A DNA stretch of 50,796 nt from Verrucomicrobiota bacterium (GTDB taxonomy: Bacteria; Verrucomicrobiota; Verrucomicrobiia; Chthoniobacterales; SZAS-18), in assembly GCA_018240025.1 (NCBI GenBank), contig JAFEGM010000071.1:1-50796 (forward strand). Reading direction: 5' to 3'. Below, piece by piece: positions 24,484 to 34,320 of this stretch (its first letter is position 1; each line of letters begins with the position of its first letter). The translations under genes were made by a program, and so were the position numbers. The notes under the pieces were generated by a model. The model had not been told where the DNA came from. It saw only the letters and a list, made by a program, of their open reading frames with translations, and made no database searches.

Positions 24484-25398
24484 ATGTCCGCTCAGCTGCG
24501 AGCCCTGGAACATCGCGCGCTGCTCGCGCTCGATGACTGGCGGGCCGGCCGCGTCCCGCCACTGGCTGAGCGGCTGACCCGCCTGCCGACCCTGACCGCG
24601 GGGGCGCGACTGCTGGCCGGACAGGCCAATGCCGCGCGTGGGCGGGAGTTGCTCTGGCTGGTGGGCGGCGGGCGGGCCGGATCCACCGAGCCGGTGGCCA
24701 CCGCCCGCAGCTGGTTCGCCGCAGCGGCGGCGCATTTCGAGGGACTCGCCCCCGAGGCGGAGTTCGTAGCATTGGAGGATGGCACGGAGCGGCTGGCGGC
24801 GGTCGCTGTGCGCACGGCCCGGGCGCCGTTCACCCTGCGTCCGCGGGGGGCGCGCCCCGGGGAGGTCCCGTGGTACGACTTCTCGCGCCGGACGCTCCGC
24901 AGCGCGACTCGCCTGGACCTCGTGCGGCTCGTCACGCCGCTGGGCGAGCTGCCGCAGTTCGAGTTCCTCGAGGCCGAGCTGACCTTCTTCAAGAATCTGC
25001 AGCCGCGCTCGCGCACCACCTACCGCTGGACCCTCGACGCCTCGGTGTATGTCCTGCCGCGCAGTGCGGACCGCCTCATTCTGCCCTTCCACAAGCTCCG
25101 AGCCGAGGTGGGGATCGGTGCCTGGAGCGGGAGGGCGGCGGAGCTGCACCTGACGGCGGATCGGCAGTCGCCGGCGTTGCGGGTGACGGAAAGCGCGCTG
25201 CTGGCCGACGGGCTCGGGCGCTTTTTCCTCTATGCCTCCGGCTCCACCGAGGTCGAGTCGCTCCCGTGGGACGAACCCGCGGTGTTCACGGCGGAATTCC
25301 TCCCGGCTGGCGCGGAACTCTGCGCGCTGGCGCAGGGGCGGCTGCAGCGGGAAACCGTGCTGGAGGCCAATCAGATGGCCCGCTGGAAATCAGCGTGA
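24484..25398 (+). CDS. Protein of unknown function between pilC and the sugar decarboxylase
   Basis: 304 residues, no signal peptide and no membrane helix. The N-terminal 80 residues are helical and Arg/Ala/Leu-rich ([20 protein letters not shown]). The rest is rich in predicted strands, with notable stretches [33 protein letters not shown] and [15 protein letters not shown]. It is preceded by pilC (73-base gap) on the same strand, so a role in the pilus system is possible, but I do not recognise a family or an active site. The length and codon use are normal for the region, supporting a real gene. Confidence 0.7.
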   Translation: MSAQLRALEHRALLALDDWRAGRVPPLAERLTRLPTLTAGARLLAGQANAARGRELLWLVGGGRAGSTEPVATARSWFAAAAAHFEGLAPEAEFVALEDGTERLAAVAVRTARAPFTLRPRGARPGEVPWYDFSRRTLRSATRLDLVRLVTPLGELPQFEFLEAELTFFKNLQPRSRTTYRWTLDASVYVLPRSADRLILPFHKLRAEVGIGAWSGRAAELHLTADRQSPALRVTESALLADGLGRFFLYASGSTEVESLPWDEPAVFTAEFLPAGAELCALAQGRLQRETVLEANQMARWKSA

Positions 25399-25445
25399 CG
25401 TGCGGCCCATTCCCCGCGCAAAATCGCTGGCAACGAAAACGGTTC

Positions 25446-25459
25446 CGTCTAGATAGACG
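25446..25459 (+). promoter_or_regulatory. Small dyad CGTCTA-ga-TAGACG before the decarboxylase gene
   Basis: A perfect 6-bp inverted repeat with a 2-base centre, ending 6 bases before the ATG at 25466. It stands out as A/T-containing in a GC-rich leader. Candidate operator or start-site hairpin. Confidence 0.3.
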
Positions 25460-25465
25460 CCGCCT

Positions 25466-26473
25466 ATGTCGCAAGCTGCTTTGTTCAACGCCGATGTCGC
25501 CAAGGACCGCCCCATCACGGTCGTCACGGGAGGCAGCGGCTTCCTGGGTTCCCACCTCACCGACCGCCTGCTGAAGGAGGGACACTGTGTGGTGGCGATC
25601 GACAACCTCATCACCGGCAACACCCGCAACATCGAGCACCTCGCGGGCAACGAGCGTTTCCGCTTCATCAAGCACGACGTCACGCAGTACATCTTCGTGC
25701 CGGGCCGGGTGGACTACGTCTTCCACTTCGCCTCCCCGGCCAGCCCGATCGACTACCTCGAGTTGCCCATTCCCACGCTGAAGGTCGGCGCCCACGGGAC
25801 CCACAATTCCCTCGGCCTCGCCAAGGCCAAGGGCGCGCGTTACCTGCTGGCTTCGACCTCCGAGTGCTACGGCGATCCGCTCGTGCATCCGCAGAAGGAG
25901 GACTACTGGGGCAATGTGAACCCCATCGGGCCGCGCGGCGTGTACGACGAGGCCAAGCGATTCGCCGAGGCCATGACGATGGCCTATCACCGGTATCACA
26001 AGGTCGACACCAAGATCGTCCGCATCTTCAACACCTATGGTCCCCGCATGCGCCTGCGCGACGGCCGCGTGGTGCCGGCCTTCATCGGCCAGGCGCTGAC
26101 GGGCAATCCGCTGACCATCTTCGGCGACGGCAAGCAGACGCGCAGCTTCTGCTACGTGAGCGACCTGATCGACGGCATCTTCAAGCTCTCGCAGTCGGAC
26201 TTCCACGAGCCGGTCAACATCGGCAACCCGCGCGAGATGACGATCAAGCAGTTCGGCGAGCACATCCAGCAGATCACCGGCACGGCCTCGCAGCTCGAAT
26301 ACAAGCCGCTGCCGGTGGACGACCCGAAAGTGCGCCAGCCCGACATCACCCGCGCCAAGGCCCTGTTGGGCTGGGAGCCGAAGGTGGCCTTCGAGGACGG
26401 CATCCGCGACACCATCGAGTACTTCCGCGGCCAGACCGAGCAGCTGGCGGAGTTCGCCAAGTCCCAGCGCTGA
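25466..26473 (+). CDS. UDP-glucuronate decarboxylase (UDP-xylose synthase), SDR family
   Basis: 335 residues, extended short-chain dehydrogenase. NAD-binding [18 protein letters not shown] (about 19-36), the loop [35 protein letters not shown] (HxASPAS-P is typical of UXS), STSECYGDP, the catalytic Tyr160/Lys164 in [10 protein letters not shown], and [20 protein letters not shown]. It converts UDP-glucuronate to UDP-xylose, a donor for exopolysaccharide, lipopolysaccharide or protein glycosylation. ATG at 25466. Between pilC and the pilus-like genes it may supply sugar for surface-structure glycosylation (inference), or simply be a neighbour. The UDP-glucose dehydrogenase that makes its substrate is not in the window. 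Confidence 0.93.
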   Translation: MSQAALFNADVAKDRPITVVTGGSGFLGSHLTDRLLKEGHCVVAIDNLITGNTRNIEHLAGNERFRFIKHDVTQYIFVPGRVDYVFHFASPASPIDYLELPIPTLKVGAHGTHNSLGLAKAKGARYLLASTSECYGDPLVHPQKEDYWGNVNPIGPRGVYDEAKRFAEAMTMAYHRYHKVDTKIVRIFNTYGPRMRLRDGRVVPAFIGQALTGNPLTIFGDGKQTRSFCYVSDLIDGIFKLSQSDFHEPVNIGNPREMTIKQFGEHIQQITGTASQLEYKPLPVDDPKVRQPDITRAKALLGWEPKVAFEDGIRDTIEYFRGQTEQLAEFAKSQR

Positions 26474-26503
26474 GGCGCGTTCGTCTTTCCCATCGCTTCC
26501 CCC

Positions 26504-27076
26504 ATGCGCCTGCTTCCCCTCCTGACGATCCTGCTGGCTGCGGCCGGCACGCTTTCCGCCCAACTCCGCCCGGGTGAAGAGTTCGCCATCAAGGCGGTCG
26601 CGCCCGCGGTGGTCAAGACGCCGGAGTTCTCCTACACCGGCGGCGACCAGCGTCGCTCTCAGCCTGGTCAGTGGCTGGTGGTGGAGGCGGAGTTCGCGGC
26701 GCGGCCGGAGCTGACGCCGGAGCTGACGCTCAAATACTACGTGCTGTTCAGCGGTAACCTCCTCACCGGCGAAGTCACGCACGTGAATGTGCCGGCGGGC
26801 AATTCGCTGTTCTCGGTGATGTATCTGTCGCCCCGCTCGATCGCCCGGCTGCTCAAGGGCGGCGTGTTCTCGAGCGCGGCCATCGAGAATATCGCCGTGG
26901 TGGTCACCAAGCCCGGCGTCTCGGCGCCGCTGGCCGAATACGTGCTTCGACCGAACCCCAAGGGCCAGTGGTGGACCACCATGCAGCAGACGCCGGGCTT
27001 TCTGCTGAACAAAACGGAAACGCCGTTTGCCCCGCTGTATTGGGATCGCTACGAGGCCATCAAGACGGCCAAGTGA
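26504..27076 (+). CDS. Secreted Amuc_1102-like pilus-associated protein
   Basis: 190 residues. Signal peptide MRLLPLLTILLAAAGTLSA, cleaved before QL, then a beta-rich domain: VVKTPEFSYTGGDQRRSQPG, QWLVVEAEFAARPELTPELT, LKYYVLFSGNLLTGEVTHVN and SLFSVMYLSPRSIARLL. The WL-x-V-E-x-E-F, TPELT-x-KYY and LTGEVTHVN elements fit the protein I know as Amuc_1102 of Akkermansia, described as an immunoglobulin-like fold related to pilus components. Identification is from memory and from the neighbouring PilM-like and Amuc_1100-like genes in matching order. ATG at 26504, 30 bases after the decarboxylase stop, suggesting one transcript. Confidence 0.72.
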   Translation: MRLLPLLTILLAAAGTLSAQLRPGEEFAIKAVAPAVVKTPEFSYTGGDQRRSQPGQWLVVEAEFAARPELTPELTLKYYVLFSGNLLTGEVTHVNVPAGNSLFSVMYLSPRSIARLLKGGVFSSAAIENIAVVVTKPGVSAPLAEYVLRPNPKGQWWTTMQQTPGFLLNKTETPFAPLYWDRYEAIKTAK

Positions 27077-27123
27077 TCGCGTGATCCGCCGCCCGCCGCC
27101 GCCACTTCCAACCTTTCCGCACC

Positions 27124-28893
27124 TTGGCCGCTGAAGCTCCCATTCATGTCCTGAACCTCGGCACGCAGTCGGTCACCCTGGCGGAATTTGCCCGCGGCAA
27201 GGTCGGCTCGCTCGTGCTCAAGCGGCACCAGCGGCAGGAAGTCCTGGCCGATCCCGCGGCCGATGCCGCGCGCTTGCCGCAGATCCGGCTGGCGGTCGCA
27301 GAGCTGCGCGACGCCTTCAAGCTGAAGGCCGGCACGCCCATCAACTACGCGCTCTCCGGCCAGCTCCTCTTCACCCGCTTCGTCAAGGTGCCGGCGGTGG
27401 CGCCGGAGAAGATCGAGGAGATGGTCGGCTTTGAGGCCCAGCAAAACGTACCCTTCCCGATCGAGGAAGTGGTCTGGGATTACCAGCTGGCCAGCGGAGA
27501 AAAAGGCGCGGGGGCCGAGCAGATGGAGGTGGCGCTGGTGGCCGTGAAGGCCGATGCGCTGGAGGAGCTCAACGAGTGTGTGACCGATGCCGGGCTGCGA
27601 CCGCAGAAGGTCGATGCGGGCCCCATGGCGCTCTACAACGCCTTCCGCTTCAACCATGGCGTCCGCTCCGAATGCGACCTCGTGGTCGACATTGGAGCGC
27701 GCAACACCAACCTCATTTTCATCGAGGGCCTGCGCCTCTTCGTGCGCAGCGTGCCCTTCGGCGGCACGAAGGTGACCGAGGCGTTGGCCAAGGAGTTCGG
27801 CGAGAGTTTTGCCGCCGCTGAGAACCGCAAGAAAGCCTCCGCCTATGTCGGCCTCGGGGGAGCGTATGCGGAGGACAAGGATCCGGACGTGGCCAAGGCA
27901 GCCAAGGTCACGCGCAATGCGATGACCCGGCTGCATTCGGAGATCGTCCGGAACATCAACTCCTACCGGGCCCAGCAGGGCGGCTCGGCCCCGAATCGCA
28001 TCTATCTGGCCGGCGGAGGTGCCAGTTTGGGCTGCACGCGGGAGTTCTTCTCGGAGAAGTTCGGCCTGCCGATCGAATTCCTCAATCCGCTGCAAAACGT
28101 GGCCGTCTCCTCCTCCGCCAATCTGGAGGCCGTGTCGCACGAGGCGCACCTGCTCGGCGAGACGGTCGGACTCGCGTTGCGTTCGCTCCACCATTGCCCG
28201 GTCGAACTCGACCTCCCGCCAGCCTCGGTCGTGGCGGCCCAGAAAGATGCCCGGCGGCTGCCGGCGCTGATCCTGGCCGCCGCCTGCTTCGTCCTCGCGC
28301 TGGCCGGGTGGTGGTTCCTGCTGCAACGCTCCGCCACGGTCAAGGAGGCCGCGCTCGAGCAGCTCAGCGCACGGGTCACGCAGATGCAGGGCTTCGAGGC
28401 CGCGATGAAGAAGACGCGGGATGGTGTCACCGCCCTGCAGCAGCGCGAGGCTTCGATGCTGGCTGCCGCGCAGGACCGGGAGTTTTGGGTGAAGGTCATG
28501 TCGGAGCTGAATGCGAAGCTGCCCGAGAATTTCATCTGGGTCACCCAGTTGGAGCCGACGCAGGGCGGACGACCGCTCTTCGGAGCGGCCGGCGGGGCGG
28601 CCCCTGCGCCCCAGCCGACCCCGGTGCCGGCCGCCGCGCCCGGGCGCAAGGCGGACGGGCCGACCGGACCGGTCATCGACGGCATCCGTCTCCGTGGACT
28701 CTATCTCGACAACCCGAACCAGGACCGCGTGATCGTGGAATACGTGCAGAACCTGGCCAAATCGCCGCTCTTCGACCTCGATCTGAGCAATCAGGCCGCC
28801 ATCATCACCAAGAAGTCGCCCCAGAACGCCACGGAGTGGGCCTTCGATTACGAACTCCAGCTCAAGCTGAAGAAGCCGCTCGCGCTGCCATGA
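27124..28893 (+). CDS. pilM: PilM-PilN-like fusion protein (Amuc_1101-like)
   Basis: 589 residues with a TTG start. Residues 1 to about 350 are an actin-like PilM ATPase domain: VLNLGTQSVTLAEF (phosphate-1 loop), NYALSGQLLFTRFVKVPAVA, EKIEEMVGFEAQQNVPFPIE with VVWDYQ, CDLVVDIGARNTNLIF (phosphate-2), and IYLAGGGASLGCTREFFSE (adenosine loop). A membrane helix (about 380-400, LILAAACFVLALAGWWFLLQ) is followed by a coiled-coil and a PilN-like periplasmic domain (KVMSELNAKLPENFIWVTQL). In most pili PilM and PilN are separate and bind through the PilN N-terminus; here they are one chain. It overlaps the next gene by four bases (ATGA at 28890-28893). An Ala/Pro-rich linker sits near 505-530. Confidence 0.88.
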   Translation: MAAEAPIHVLNLGTQSVTLAEFARGKVGSLVLKRHQRQEVLADPAADAARLPQIRLAVAELRDAFKLKAGTPINYALSGQLLFTRFVKVPAVAPEKIEEMVGFEAQQNVPFPIEEVVWDYQLASGEKGAGAEQMEVALVAVKADALEELNECVTDAGLRPQKVDAGPMALYNAFRFNHGVRSECDLVVDIGARNTNLIFIEGLRLFVRSVPFGGTKVTEALAKEFGESFAAAENRKKASAYVGLGGAYAEDKDPDVAKAAKVTRNAMTRLHSEIVRNINSYRAQQGGSAPNRIYLAGGGASLGCTREFFSEKFGLPIEFLNPLQNVAVSSSANLEAVSHEAHLLGETVGLALRSLHHCPVELDLPPASVVAAQKDARRLPALILAAACFVLALAGWWFLLQRSATVKEAALEQLSARVTQMQGFEAAMKKTRDGVTALQQREASMLAAAQDREFWVKVMSELNAKLPENFIWVTQLEPTQGGRPLFGAAGGAAPAPQPTPVPAAAPGRKADGPTGPVIDGIRLRGLYLDNPNQDRVIVEYVQNLAKSPLFDLDLSNQAAIITKKSPQNATEWAFDYELQLKLKKPLALP

Positions 28894-29825
28894 ACTGGGC
28901 CCGCCAAAATCCCGTCCTCGCCGGTCTCGCCGGAGCCACCGGCGCCGCCACGCTCGCCCTCGGCTGGCTCATTTGGTCCGCCTCCTCCCGCCTCGCCGAG
29001 GTCGATGAGGCGTACGAAAAGCAGGTGGCCGAATTCAAGCGGCTGGCCGGTCTGACGCCATTCCCGGACGCCAACAACGCCGCCAAGCTGGAGGAGCAGC
29101 GCGTGGCGTTCGCGGCCGCGGGCAAGGCGCTGGAGGAGCAGTTCGCCAGCTTCGAACCGGCCGCCGCCACGCTCGACCCGGCCGGCTTCCAGGATCTCTT
29201 GCGCAAGGATGTCGCCGCCATCGTGGCCAAGGCCAAGTCCGCCAACGTCCGACTGGCCGAGGGCTTCTACCTCGGCTTCGAGCGGTATCGCACCGAACTG
29301 CCGGCCGAGAAGGCGGTGCCGCTGCTGGCCCGCCAGCTCGGGGCCATCCGCGGTCTGATGAATGCGTTCATCGACTCCGGTGTCGAGGGCATCGGCGCTA
29401 TCAAGCGCACCGCTGTCGCCGGCGAAGCGGGCACCGAGCCGGCCGCCGCTGCCCCGGCCAACCCTGCCGCCGCGGCCGCCGCCCGCCGCAATGCGCCCGC
29501 GACCGATCTCATCACCCGCCATCCCTTCGAGGTCACGCTGCAGGCCGACCACGGCGCTTTCCGCCGGGCGGTGGGCCGGCTGATGGAGCAGCGTCCTCTT
29601 CTCCTCGTGCGCAGCCTCAAGGTGAGCAACGAAAAGCAGAAGGGCCCCGCCCGCGCCAGCGCCGAGCCGAAGACGGCCGACGTCGCGCCGGCGGCCCCGA
29701 GCACCCCGGCGGATAAGGCCAAGGCTTCGGACGCGCTCCGCTACGTCGTGGGCCAGGAAAAACTCGAGGCGGTTCTGCAGGTCGAGGTCATTCGCTACGC
29801 TGCGGCCGCCGAGAAGAAGGGCTGA
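28890..29825 (+). CDS. Amuc_1100-like pilus protein (PilO-like topology)
   Basis: 311 residues. Short cytoplasmic N-terminus, one membrane helix (about 8-30, AGLAGATGAATLALGWLIWS), a coiled-coil (about 33-85) and a periplasmic region with two small alpha/beta domains joined by an Ala/Pro-rich linker (about 185-205). The layout, length and position immediately after the PilM-like gene match Amuc_1100 of Akkermansia (about 317 residues), a protein that reaches the outer membrane fraction and signals to host cells in that species. The helix-coil-ferredoxin-like plan also resembles PilO. Sequence similarity to Amuc_1100 cannot be measured here. The last 40 residues (ALRYVVGQEKLEAVLQVEVI) form a terminal strand-rich unit. 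Confidence 0.75.
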   Translation: MNWARQNPVLAGLAGATGAATLALGWLIWSASSRLAEVDEAYEKQVAEFKRLAGLTPFPDANNAAKLEEQRVAFAAAGKALEEQFASFEPAAATLDPAGFQDLLRKDVAAIVAKAKSANVRLAEGFYLGFERYRTELPAEKAVPLLARQLGAIRGLMNAFIDSGVEGIGAIKRTAVAGEAGTEPAAAAPANPAAAAAARRNAPATDLITRHPFEVTLQADHGAFRRAVGRLMEQRPLLLVRSLKVSNEKQKGPARASAEPKTADVAPAAPSTPADKAKASDALRYVVGQEKLEAVLQVEVIRYAAAAEKKG

Positions 29826-29936
29826 GCGGCACGCCGGATCGCCGACCGTTGCCTGATCGCCGCCAAGTCTGCCCGCCTTTGCCCGGGGAGCGGTTCGTCT
29901 CGTTTACCGGTCGGCTGCCCTTTGCGCAGGTTCCGC

Positions 29937-32303
29937 TCACTCCGAGCGCAGCGCCACGTTGGGATCGATCTTGGTCGCGCGGCGGGCCGGCAGGGCGGCG
30001 GCCACGAAGGCCACCCCGATCAGGACGGGGATGACGAGTCCGAAGCTGAGCGGATCGAGCGGAGAGATGCCGAAGACGAGCCCGGCCATCAGGCGCGCCG
30101 TGGCCAGCGCGGCCACCAGACCGATCGCCAGGCCGATCCCCACCAGCACGCCGCCTTCGCGGACGATGAGCCGGAAGATGTCGCGGGTGCTTGCCCCGAG
30201 GGCCATGCGGACTCCGATCTCCCGGGTGCGGGCGCCGACGGAGTAGGCAATCAGTCCGTAGAGCCCCACCGCGGCCAGCGCCAGCGCCACGGCGGCGAAG
30301 ATGGCGAAGAGGATCATCCCGAGCCGCGGCACGCCGGCCGAACTGGCCACCAGCGCGGCCATGTCGATGGTCTGACCGATCGGCTGATCCGGCTGGAGCG
30401 ACCAGATCGCCTTCTGCACCGCCTGCAGCACGGCCGGTACGCTCTTCGGGTCGGGCCGCACCATCAGGGTGGCGAAGGGCGGGGGCAGTTGCTGGTAGCT
30501 GATGTACATCTGCAGCGGCGTGTCGGAGACGAGACCGTTGCGCTTCACGTCGTTGACGATGCCGACGATCTGCACGGTCGGTTTGCCGGACACGTCGGTC
30601 AGACGCAGCGTCCGGCCGATGGCGTCGGCGCCGTTGAAGTAGCGCTTCGACATCGCTTCGTTGATCACCACGACCCAGGGCGCATTGGCATCGTCGGTGC
30701 GCTGCAGCAGCCGCCCGAGCTTCAGCGACATGCCCGTGGTCTGGAAATACTCCGCATCGACCGAATCGAAGAAGGCGCGCCGGGTCTCGCCGGCTTCGGC
30801 TGCGCGGCCGTCGATCTCGATCTCCGCCGTGATGCCCCAGGTAAAGGGCGTGGTGCGGCTGAGACTGGCCGATTGGAGCCCCGGCACCGTGCGCACCCGC
30901 TCCAGGAGCGCGTCGAAGAACTGACGGCGGGCCGGCCGGTCGGTGTAGCGCACCGGGCTGAGATTGAGCACCATGGCGTGCAATCCGTCGGCCCGGATGC
31001 CGGCCGGGACCTGCTGCACCTCCACGATGCTGCGGATCATGAGTCCCGCGCCGCAGAGGAGGACGACGCTGAGCGCGAGTTCGGCCACAAGCAGGCCCGA
31101 GCGCGCCCGGCCGGCACCGGGGGCATCGCCCGTGCGGGCGGCCAGATCGCGGCTCGGATCGACCGTGCGCCGCGCCTGCAGCACCGGGAGCAGCCCGAAA
31201 AGCACGCCGGTCAGGGTGGAGACCACTCCCGTCACGGCGAGGGCGGCGGCATTGACCGCGATTTCGTCCGAACGCGGAAACCAGCTGGGCAGAACCTCGA
31301 CCAACAGCGGCACGCCCAGGTGCGCGAGCAGAGCCCCGAGGCCGCCGCCGAGCACCGCCAGCACGAGACCCTCGCCGAGGAACTGCCGGGCCAGATCGCC
31401 GCGCGTCGCGCCGAGCGCGAGACGGATGGCCACCTCCCGGCGCCGGGCCTGGGCGCGGGCCAGCACGAGGCCGCCGACGTTGGCGCAGGTGATGAGCAGG
31501 AGGCAGGCACCCGCTCCGCCGAGCAGGAGGAGCCCGGTGTCGATGCCGTCGACCACCGCGCTCTGGGCGAGCACGGGGGTGATCGTCCAGCCCTCATGGG
31601 TGGCCGGCTGTGAGCGGGCGAGGCCGGCGGCCAGCGTCTCCACCTCGGCGCGCGCGGTGGTGAGGGTGACGCCGGACTTCAACCGGGCGAGGGAATTCCA
31701 GGATCGTTCGGCATACTGCGTCGTCGGCGAGGCCACCCACAGGTCATTGATGCCGAAGAGGTCGCGGAAGCGCGGCGGCATGACGCCGACCACCGTGTAG
31801 GGCTTGTCATCGAGCTGAATCGTCTTGCCCACCACGTTGCGGTCGCCGCCCATGCGCGTCTGCCAGAGCGAGTGCCCGATCACCGCGGCCGGCGCGGCGC
31901 CGGCCTGGAAATCGCGCGGCTCCCAGGTGCGGCCGAGGGCGGCGGCGACGCCGTAGACCTTGAAGTAGTCCTCGCTGGTGTTGGCCGCGGTGACCTGCGC
32001 CGGGGCGCTGATACCCGTGATGTTGTAGTAGTAGAAGTACATCCCGGCCACGGCCGAGAACGAGCGGCCGGCGCGGAACTGGTCGAGATCCTCCCGCGTG
32101 AGCGAGCCGCGCTCGATCTTCTTGGTCCGGTTCTCCGCCGGCAGCAGGACGATGCGGTCCGATTCCCCGTAGGGCAGGGGAGCGAGCACGACCGAATGCA
32201 GCACGCTGAAGACGGCCGTGTTGGCCCCGATGCCCAGAGCGAGCGTGGCCACGGCCGCGAGCGTGAAGAGCGGGGATTTGGCGAGAGAGCGAAATGGATT
32301 CAT
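29937..32303 (-). CDS. ADOP-type ABC transporter permease, second copy
   Basis: 788 residues from the ATG at 32303. N-terminal [20 protein letters not shown] and [18 protein letters not shown], periplasmic MacB_PCD domain, FtsX helices (about 275-400, including [20 protein letters not shown]), a second half starting near 420, and the final FtsX block with [19 protein letters not shown], ending [17 protein letters not shown]. Same family and layout as the gene at 15404-17812 but clearly diverged. No ATP-binding subunit is adjacent. It is convergent with the Amuc_1100-like gene and co-directional with, and downstream of, pilT (174-base gap). An in-frame ATG at 32336 would add 11 residues; the shorter start matches the family. 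Confidence 0.92.
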   Translation of the reverse strand: MNPFRSLAKSPLFTLAAVATLALGIGANTAVFSVLHSVVLAPLPYGESDRIVLLPAENRTKKIERGSLTREDLDQFRAGRSFSAVAGMYFYYYNITGISAPAQVTAANTSEDYFKVYGVAAALGRTWEPRDFQAGAAPAAVIGHSLWQTRMGGDRNVVGKTIQLDDKPYTVVGVMPPRFRDLFGINDLWVASPTTQYAERSWNSLARLKSGVTLTTARAEVETLAAGLARSQPATHEGWTITPVLAQSAVVDGIDTGLLLLGGAGACLLLITCANVGGLVLARAQARRREVAIRLALGATRGDLARQFLGEGLVLAVLGGGLGALLAHLGVPLLVEVLPSWFPRSDEIAVNAAALAVTGVVSTLTGVLFGLLPVLQARRTVDPSRDLAARTGDAPGAGRARSGLLVAELALSVVLLCGAGLMIRSIVEVQQVPAGIRADGLHAMVLNLSPVRYTDRPARRQFFDALLERVRTVPGLQSASLSRTTPFTWGITAEIEIDGRAAEAGETRRAFFDSVDAEYFQTTGMSLKLGRLLQRTDDANAPWVVVINEAMSKRYFNGADAIGRTLRLTDVSGKPTVQIVGIVNDVKRNGLVSDTPLQMYISYQQLPPPFATLMVRPDPKSVPAVLQAVQKAIWSLQPDQPIGQTIDMAALVASSAGVPRLGMILFAIFAAVALALAAVGLYGLIAYSVGARTREIGVRMALGASTRDIFRLIVREGGVLVGIGLAIGLVAALATARLMAGLVFGISPLDPLSFGLVIPVLIGVAFVAAALPARRATKIDPNVALRSE

Positions 32304-32452
32304 GCGGCGAGTGCGCGCAGCCTGCGCAGGGACCATGCCAAGCCTGCGGAATTGGCCGGCTCTCAGGGCAAGGCCCGACTCGGGTCAGCGCTGAACCTCC
32401 GCCCTGTCGCGAAAACGGGACACCCCCGTGTCGGTCGCGGAACGGCCTACCC

Positions 32453-32480
32453 GTCTCACCTCTCACCTCTCACCTCTCAC
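32453..32480. repeat. Heptanucleotide repeat ctctcac x4 at the pilT 3' end
   Basis: Four tandem 7-bp units (gtctcac, then ctctcac three times). The repeat overlaps the pilT stop codon (32477-32479). The same unit occurs before the cupin gene at 35601-35614. Confidence 0.7.
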
Positions 32481-33589
32481 TTCCCCGCCAGGCTCTTTCG
32501 CATGGCCTGCTTCTGCTCGGCGCGCGCGATGGCCTCTTCCGCCTCGATGATGCCGTTGCGCGCGAGATCGAGCAGCGAGTCGTCCATCAGCTGCATGCCC
32601 TGTTTGCGGCCCGTCTGCATCACGCCCGGAAGCATGAAGGTCTTGCCTTCGCGGATGAGATTGCCGACCGCTGGCGTGTTGGTCAGGATTTCCAGCGCCA
32701 GCACCCGGCCGGTCCCGTCGGCGCGCGGGACGAGCTGCTGGCTGACCACGCCGCGCAGCGATTCGCTCAGCATCACGCGGATCTGCCCGCGCTGCTCGTT
32801 CGGGAAGACGTCGAGAATGCGGTCGAGCGTGCGGGCGGCGTTGCCGGTGTGCAGCGTGGCGAAGACGAGGTGGCCCGTTTCGGCGGCGGTGAGCGCGAGC
32901 TGGATGGTCTCCAGATCGCGCATTTCGCCGACCATGATGACGTCCGGATCCTCGCGCAGCGAGGCGCGCAGCGCGGTGGCAAACGACTTGGTGTGATGCA
33001 GCACCTCGCGCTGGGTCACGTGGCACCCCTTCGACGTGAGGACGAATTCGATCGGGTCCTCCAGCGTGATGATGTGGTCGCGCCGGGTCAGATTCACCTC
33101 CTCGACCATGGCGGCGAGCGTGGTGCTCTTGCCGCTGCCGACCGAACCGGTGACCAGCACGATGCCGTTGTGATACTGCGTCAGGAGCTTGAGATGCGGG
33201 GGCAGGCCCAGCTCGTCCATGGTCCGGACCTGCGAATCGATCACCCGGAAGACGAGGTCGGTCCCGAGCCGCTGGCGGACCACGCTGGCGCGGAAACGGC
33301 CATGCGCGTTGGCGTAGGCGAAGTCGGCATCGCCCCGCTCCGCCAGGCGGGCGCGCTGCTCGGCATCCAGGAATCCAACCATGCGTGCGGTATCCGCGGC
33401 GGTCAGCGGCTCGGCCTCCGGCCAGATAGCTTCCAGTCGCCCGAAGCGCCGCCACATCGGTGGCATGCCCACCCCCAGATGAACGTCGGAGGCGCCGCCC
33501 TGCTGGCCGGCCAGGAGGTACTGATCCACCTCCTGCGAGGCGGCGAGGGCGGGTTCGGCGGGGGCGGGGGCTTCGACTTCGAGGGACAT
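32477..33589 (-). CDS. pilT: Type IV pilus retraction ATPase PilT
   Basis: 370 residues, secretion-superfamily hexameric ATPase that powers pilus retraction and twitching. An N-terminal PAS-like domain (DQYLLAGQQGGASDVHLGVG) precedes the core: Walker A GSVGSGKST (about 148-156), Asp box LEDPIEFV (about 176-183), Walker B DPDVIMVGEMRDLETIQLAL (about 214-233), His box HLVFATLHTGNAARTLDRI, and a C-terminal NLIREGKTFMLPGVMQTGRK corresponding to the AIRNLIRE retraction motif (here VGNLIRE). An acidic, Ala/Pro-rich leader of about 18 residues precedes the conserved part. It lies on the opposite strand to the pilC cluster, 8 kb away. Confidence 0.95.
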   Translation of the reverse strand: MSLEVEAPAPAEPALAASQEVDQYLLAGQQGGASDVHLGVGMPPMWRRFGRLEAIWPEAEPLTAADTARMVGFLDAEQRARLAERGDADFAYANAHGRFRASVVRQRLGTDLVFRVIDSQVRTMDELGLPPHLKLLTQYHNGIVLVTGSVGSGKSTTLAAMVEEVNLTRRDHIITLEDPIEFVLTSKGCHVTQREVLHHTKSFATALRASLREDPDVIMVGEMRDLETIQLALTAAETGHLVFATLHTGNAARTLDRILDVFPNEQRGQIRVMLSESLRGVVSQQLVPRADGTGRVLALEILTNTPAVGNLIREGKTFMLPGVMQTGRKQGMQLMDDSLLDLARNGIIEAEEAIARAEQKQAMRKSLAGK

Positions 33590-33744
33590 GAGGCGCGGCG
33601 GGGGCGGAAAGCATTGCGCGCGGCCGGGCCGGATGTCGAATCGAATGCAGCCGCGGCCCGTTTCCTGCCGGACGAAAACCTACGCGCGATGTCTTTCGTC
33701 TCGCCGTTGACCCGGCCGCGCCTCGCGCAATGGTGCGCGCCCCT

Positions 33745-34269
33745 ATGCGATTCGGTTCCGCTTTGCTCGCCGCCGCCCTCCTGCTGGCAACTCCCGCCTT
33801 CGTCTCCGGCCAGGCCACGCTGCCGGAGGAGTTCGTGGCCGAACAGGCCAAGATCGGGGAGGAGATCGAGGCGCTGAAACTGGAGGACGCCGAGGTCTAC
33901 CTCTACAACCTCGCGCCCGAGGGCATCGCCGGCGCCGGCCAGGAGGACTTCCACGGCTTCCCGGTCCTGGCCAAGGCCAAGGTGCCGCTCGAGGACGCCC
34001 GTCAGCTGCGCTCGGCGCTGGCCTCGAGCGCGCGCGACTCGATCGGCATGATGGTCGAAGGCAGCACCTTCCGTCCGCGCGAGGCGCTGCGCATCAAGAC
34101 CAAGACCCGGACGGTCGATTTCATCATCTGGTTCGAGGGCTACCGCGTTTGGGCCCGCGGCCAGACCCGGGCGGAGTTCCTCATTTCCTCCACCGGCGCA
34201 TTCACCTTCCGGAAGATCCGCGAGAAGCTGAAGCTGCCGAAGCTCGAGCCGCTCGAGGCGGTCGAATAG
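33745..34269 (+). CDS. Secreted protein of unknown function
   Basis: 174 residues from the ATG at 33745, which starts a clear signal peptide (MRFGSALLAAALLLATPAFV, cleaved near SGQA). A GTG-type upstream extension to 33730 is possible but less likely. The mature part is acidic then basic: EEFVAEQAKIGEEIEALKLE (helical), VYLYNLAPEGI, DARQLRSALASSARDSIGMM, PREALRIKTKTRTVDFIIWF and AFTFRKIREKLKLPK. The segment FRPREALRI...VDFIIWFEGY is strand-like. I do not recognise the family. It is divergent from pilT, sharing a 155-base upstream region. Confidence 0.7.
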   Translation: MRFGSALLAAALLLATPAFVSGQATLPEEFVAEQAKIGEEIEALKLEDAEVYLYNLAPEGIAGAGQEDFHGFPVLAKAKVPLEDARQLRSALASSARDSIGMMVEGSTFRPREALRIKTKTRTVDFIIWFEGYRVWARGQTRAEFLISSTGAFTFRKIREKLKLPKLEPLEAVE

Positions 34270-34320
34270 CGCCTGCTTCGCCCTTGCTTCCGGACGGCTG
34301 CACGGACAAGGCTGGGGCCC

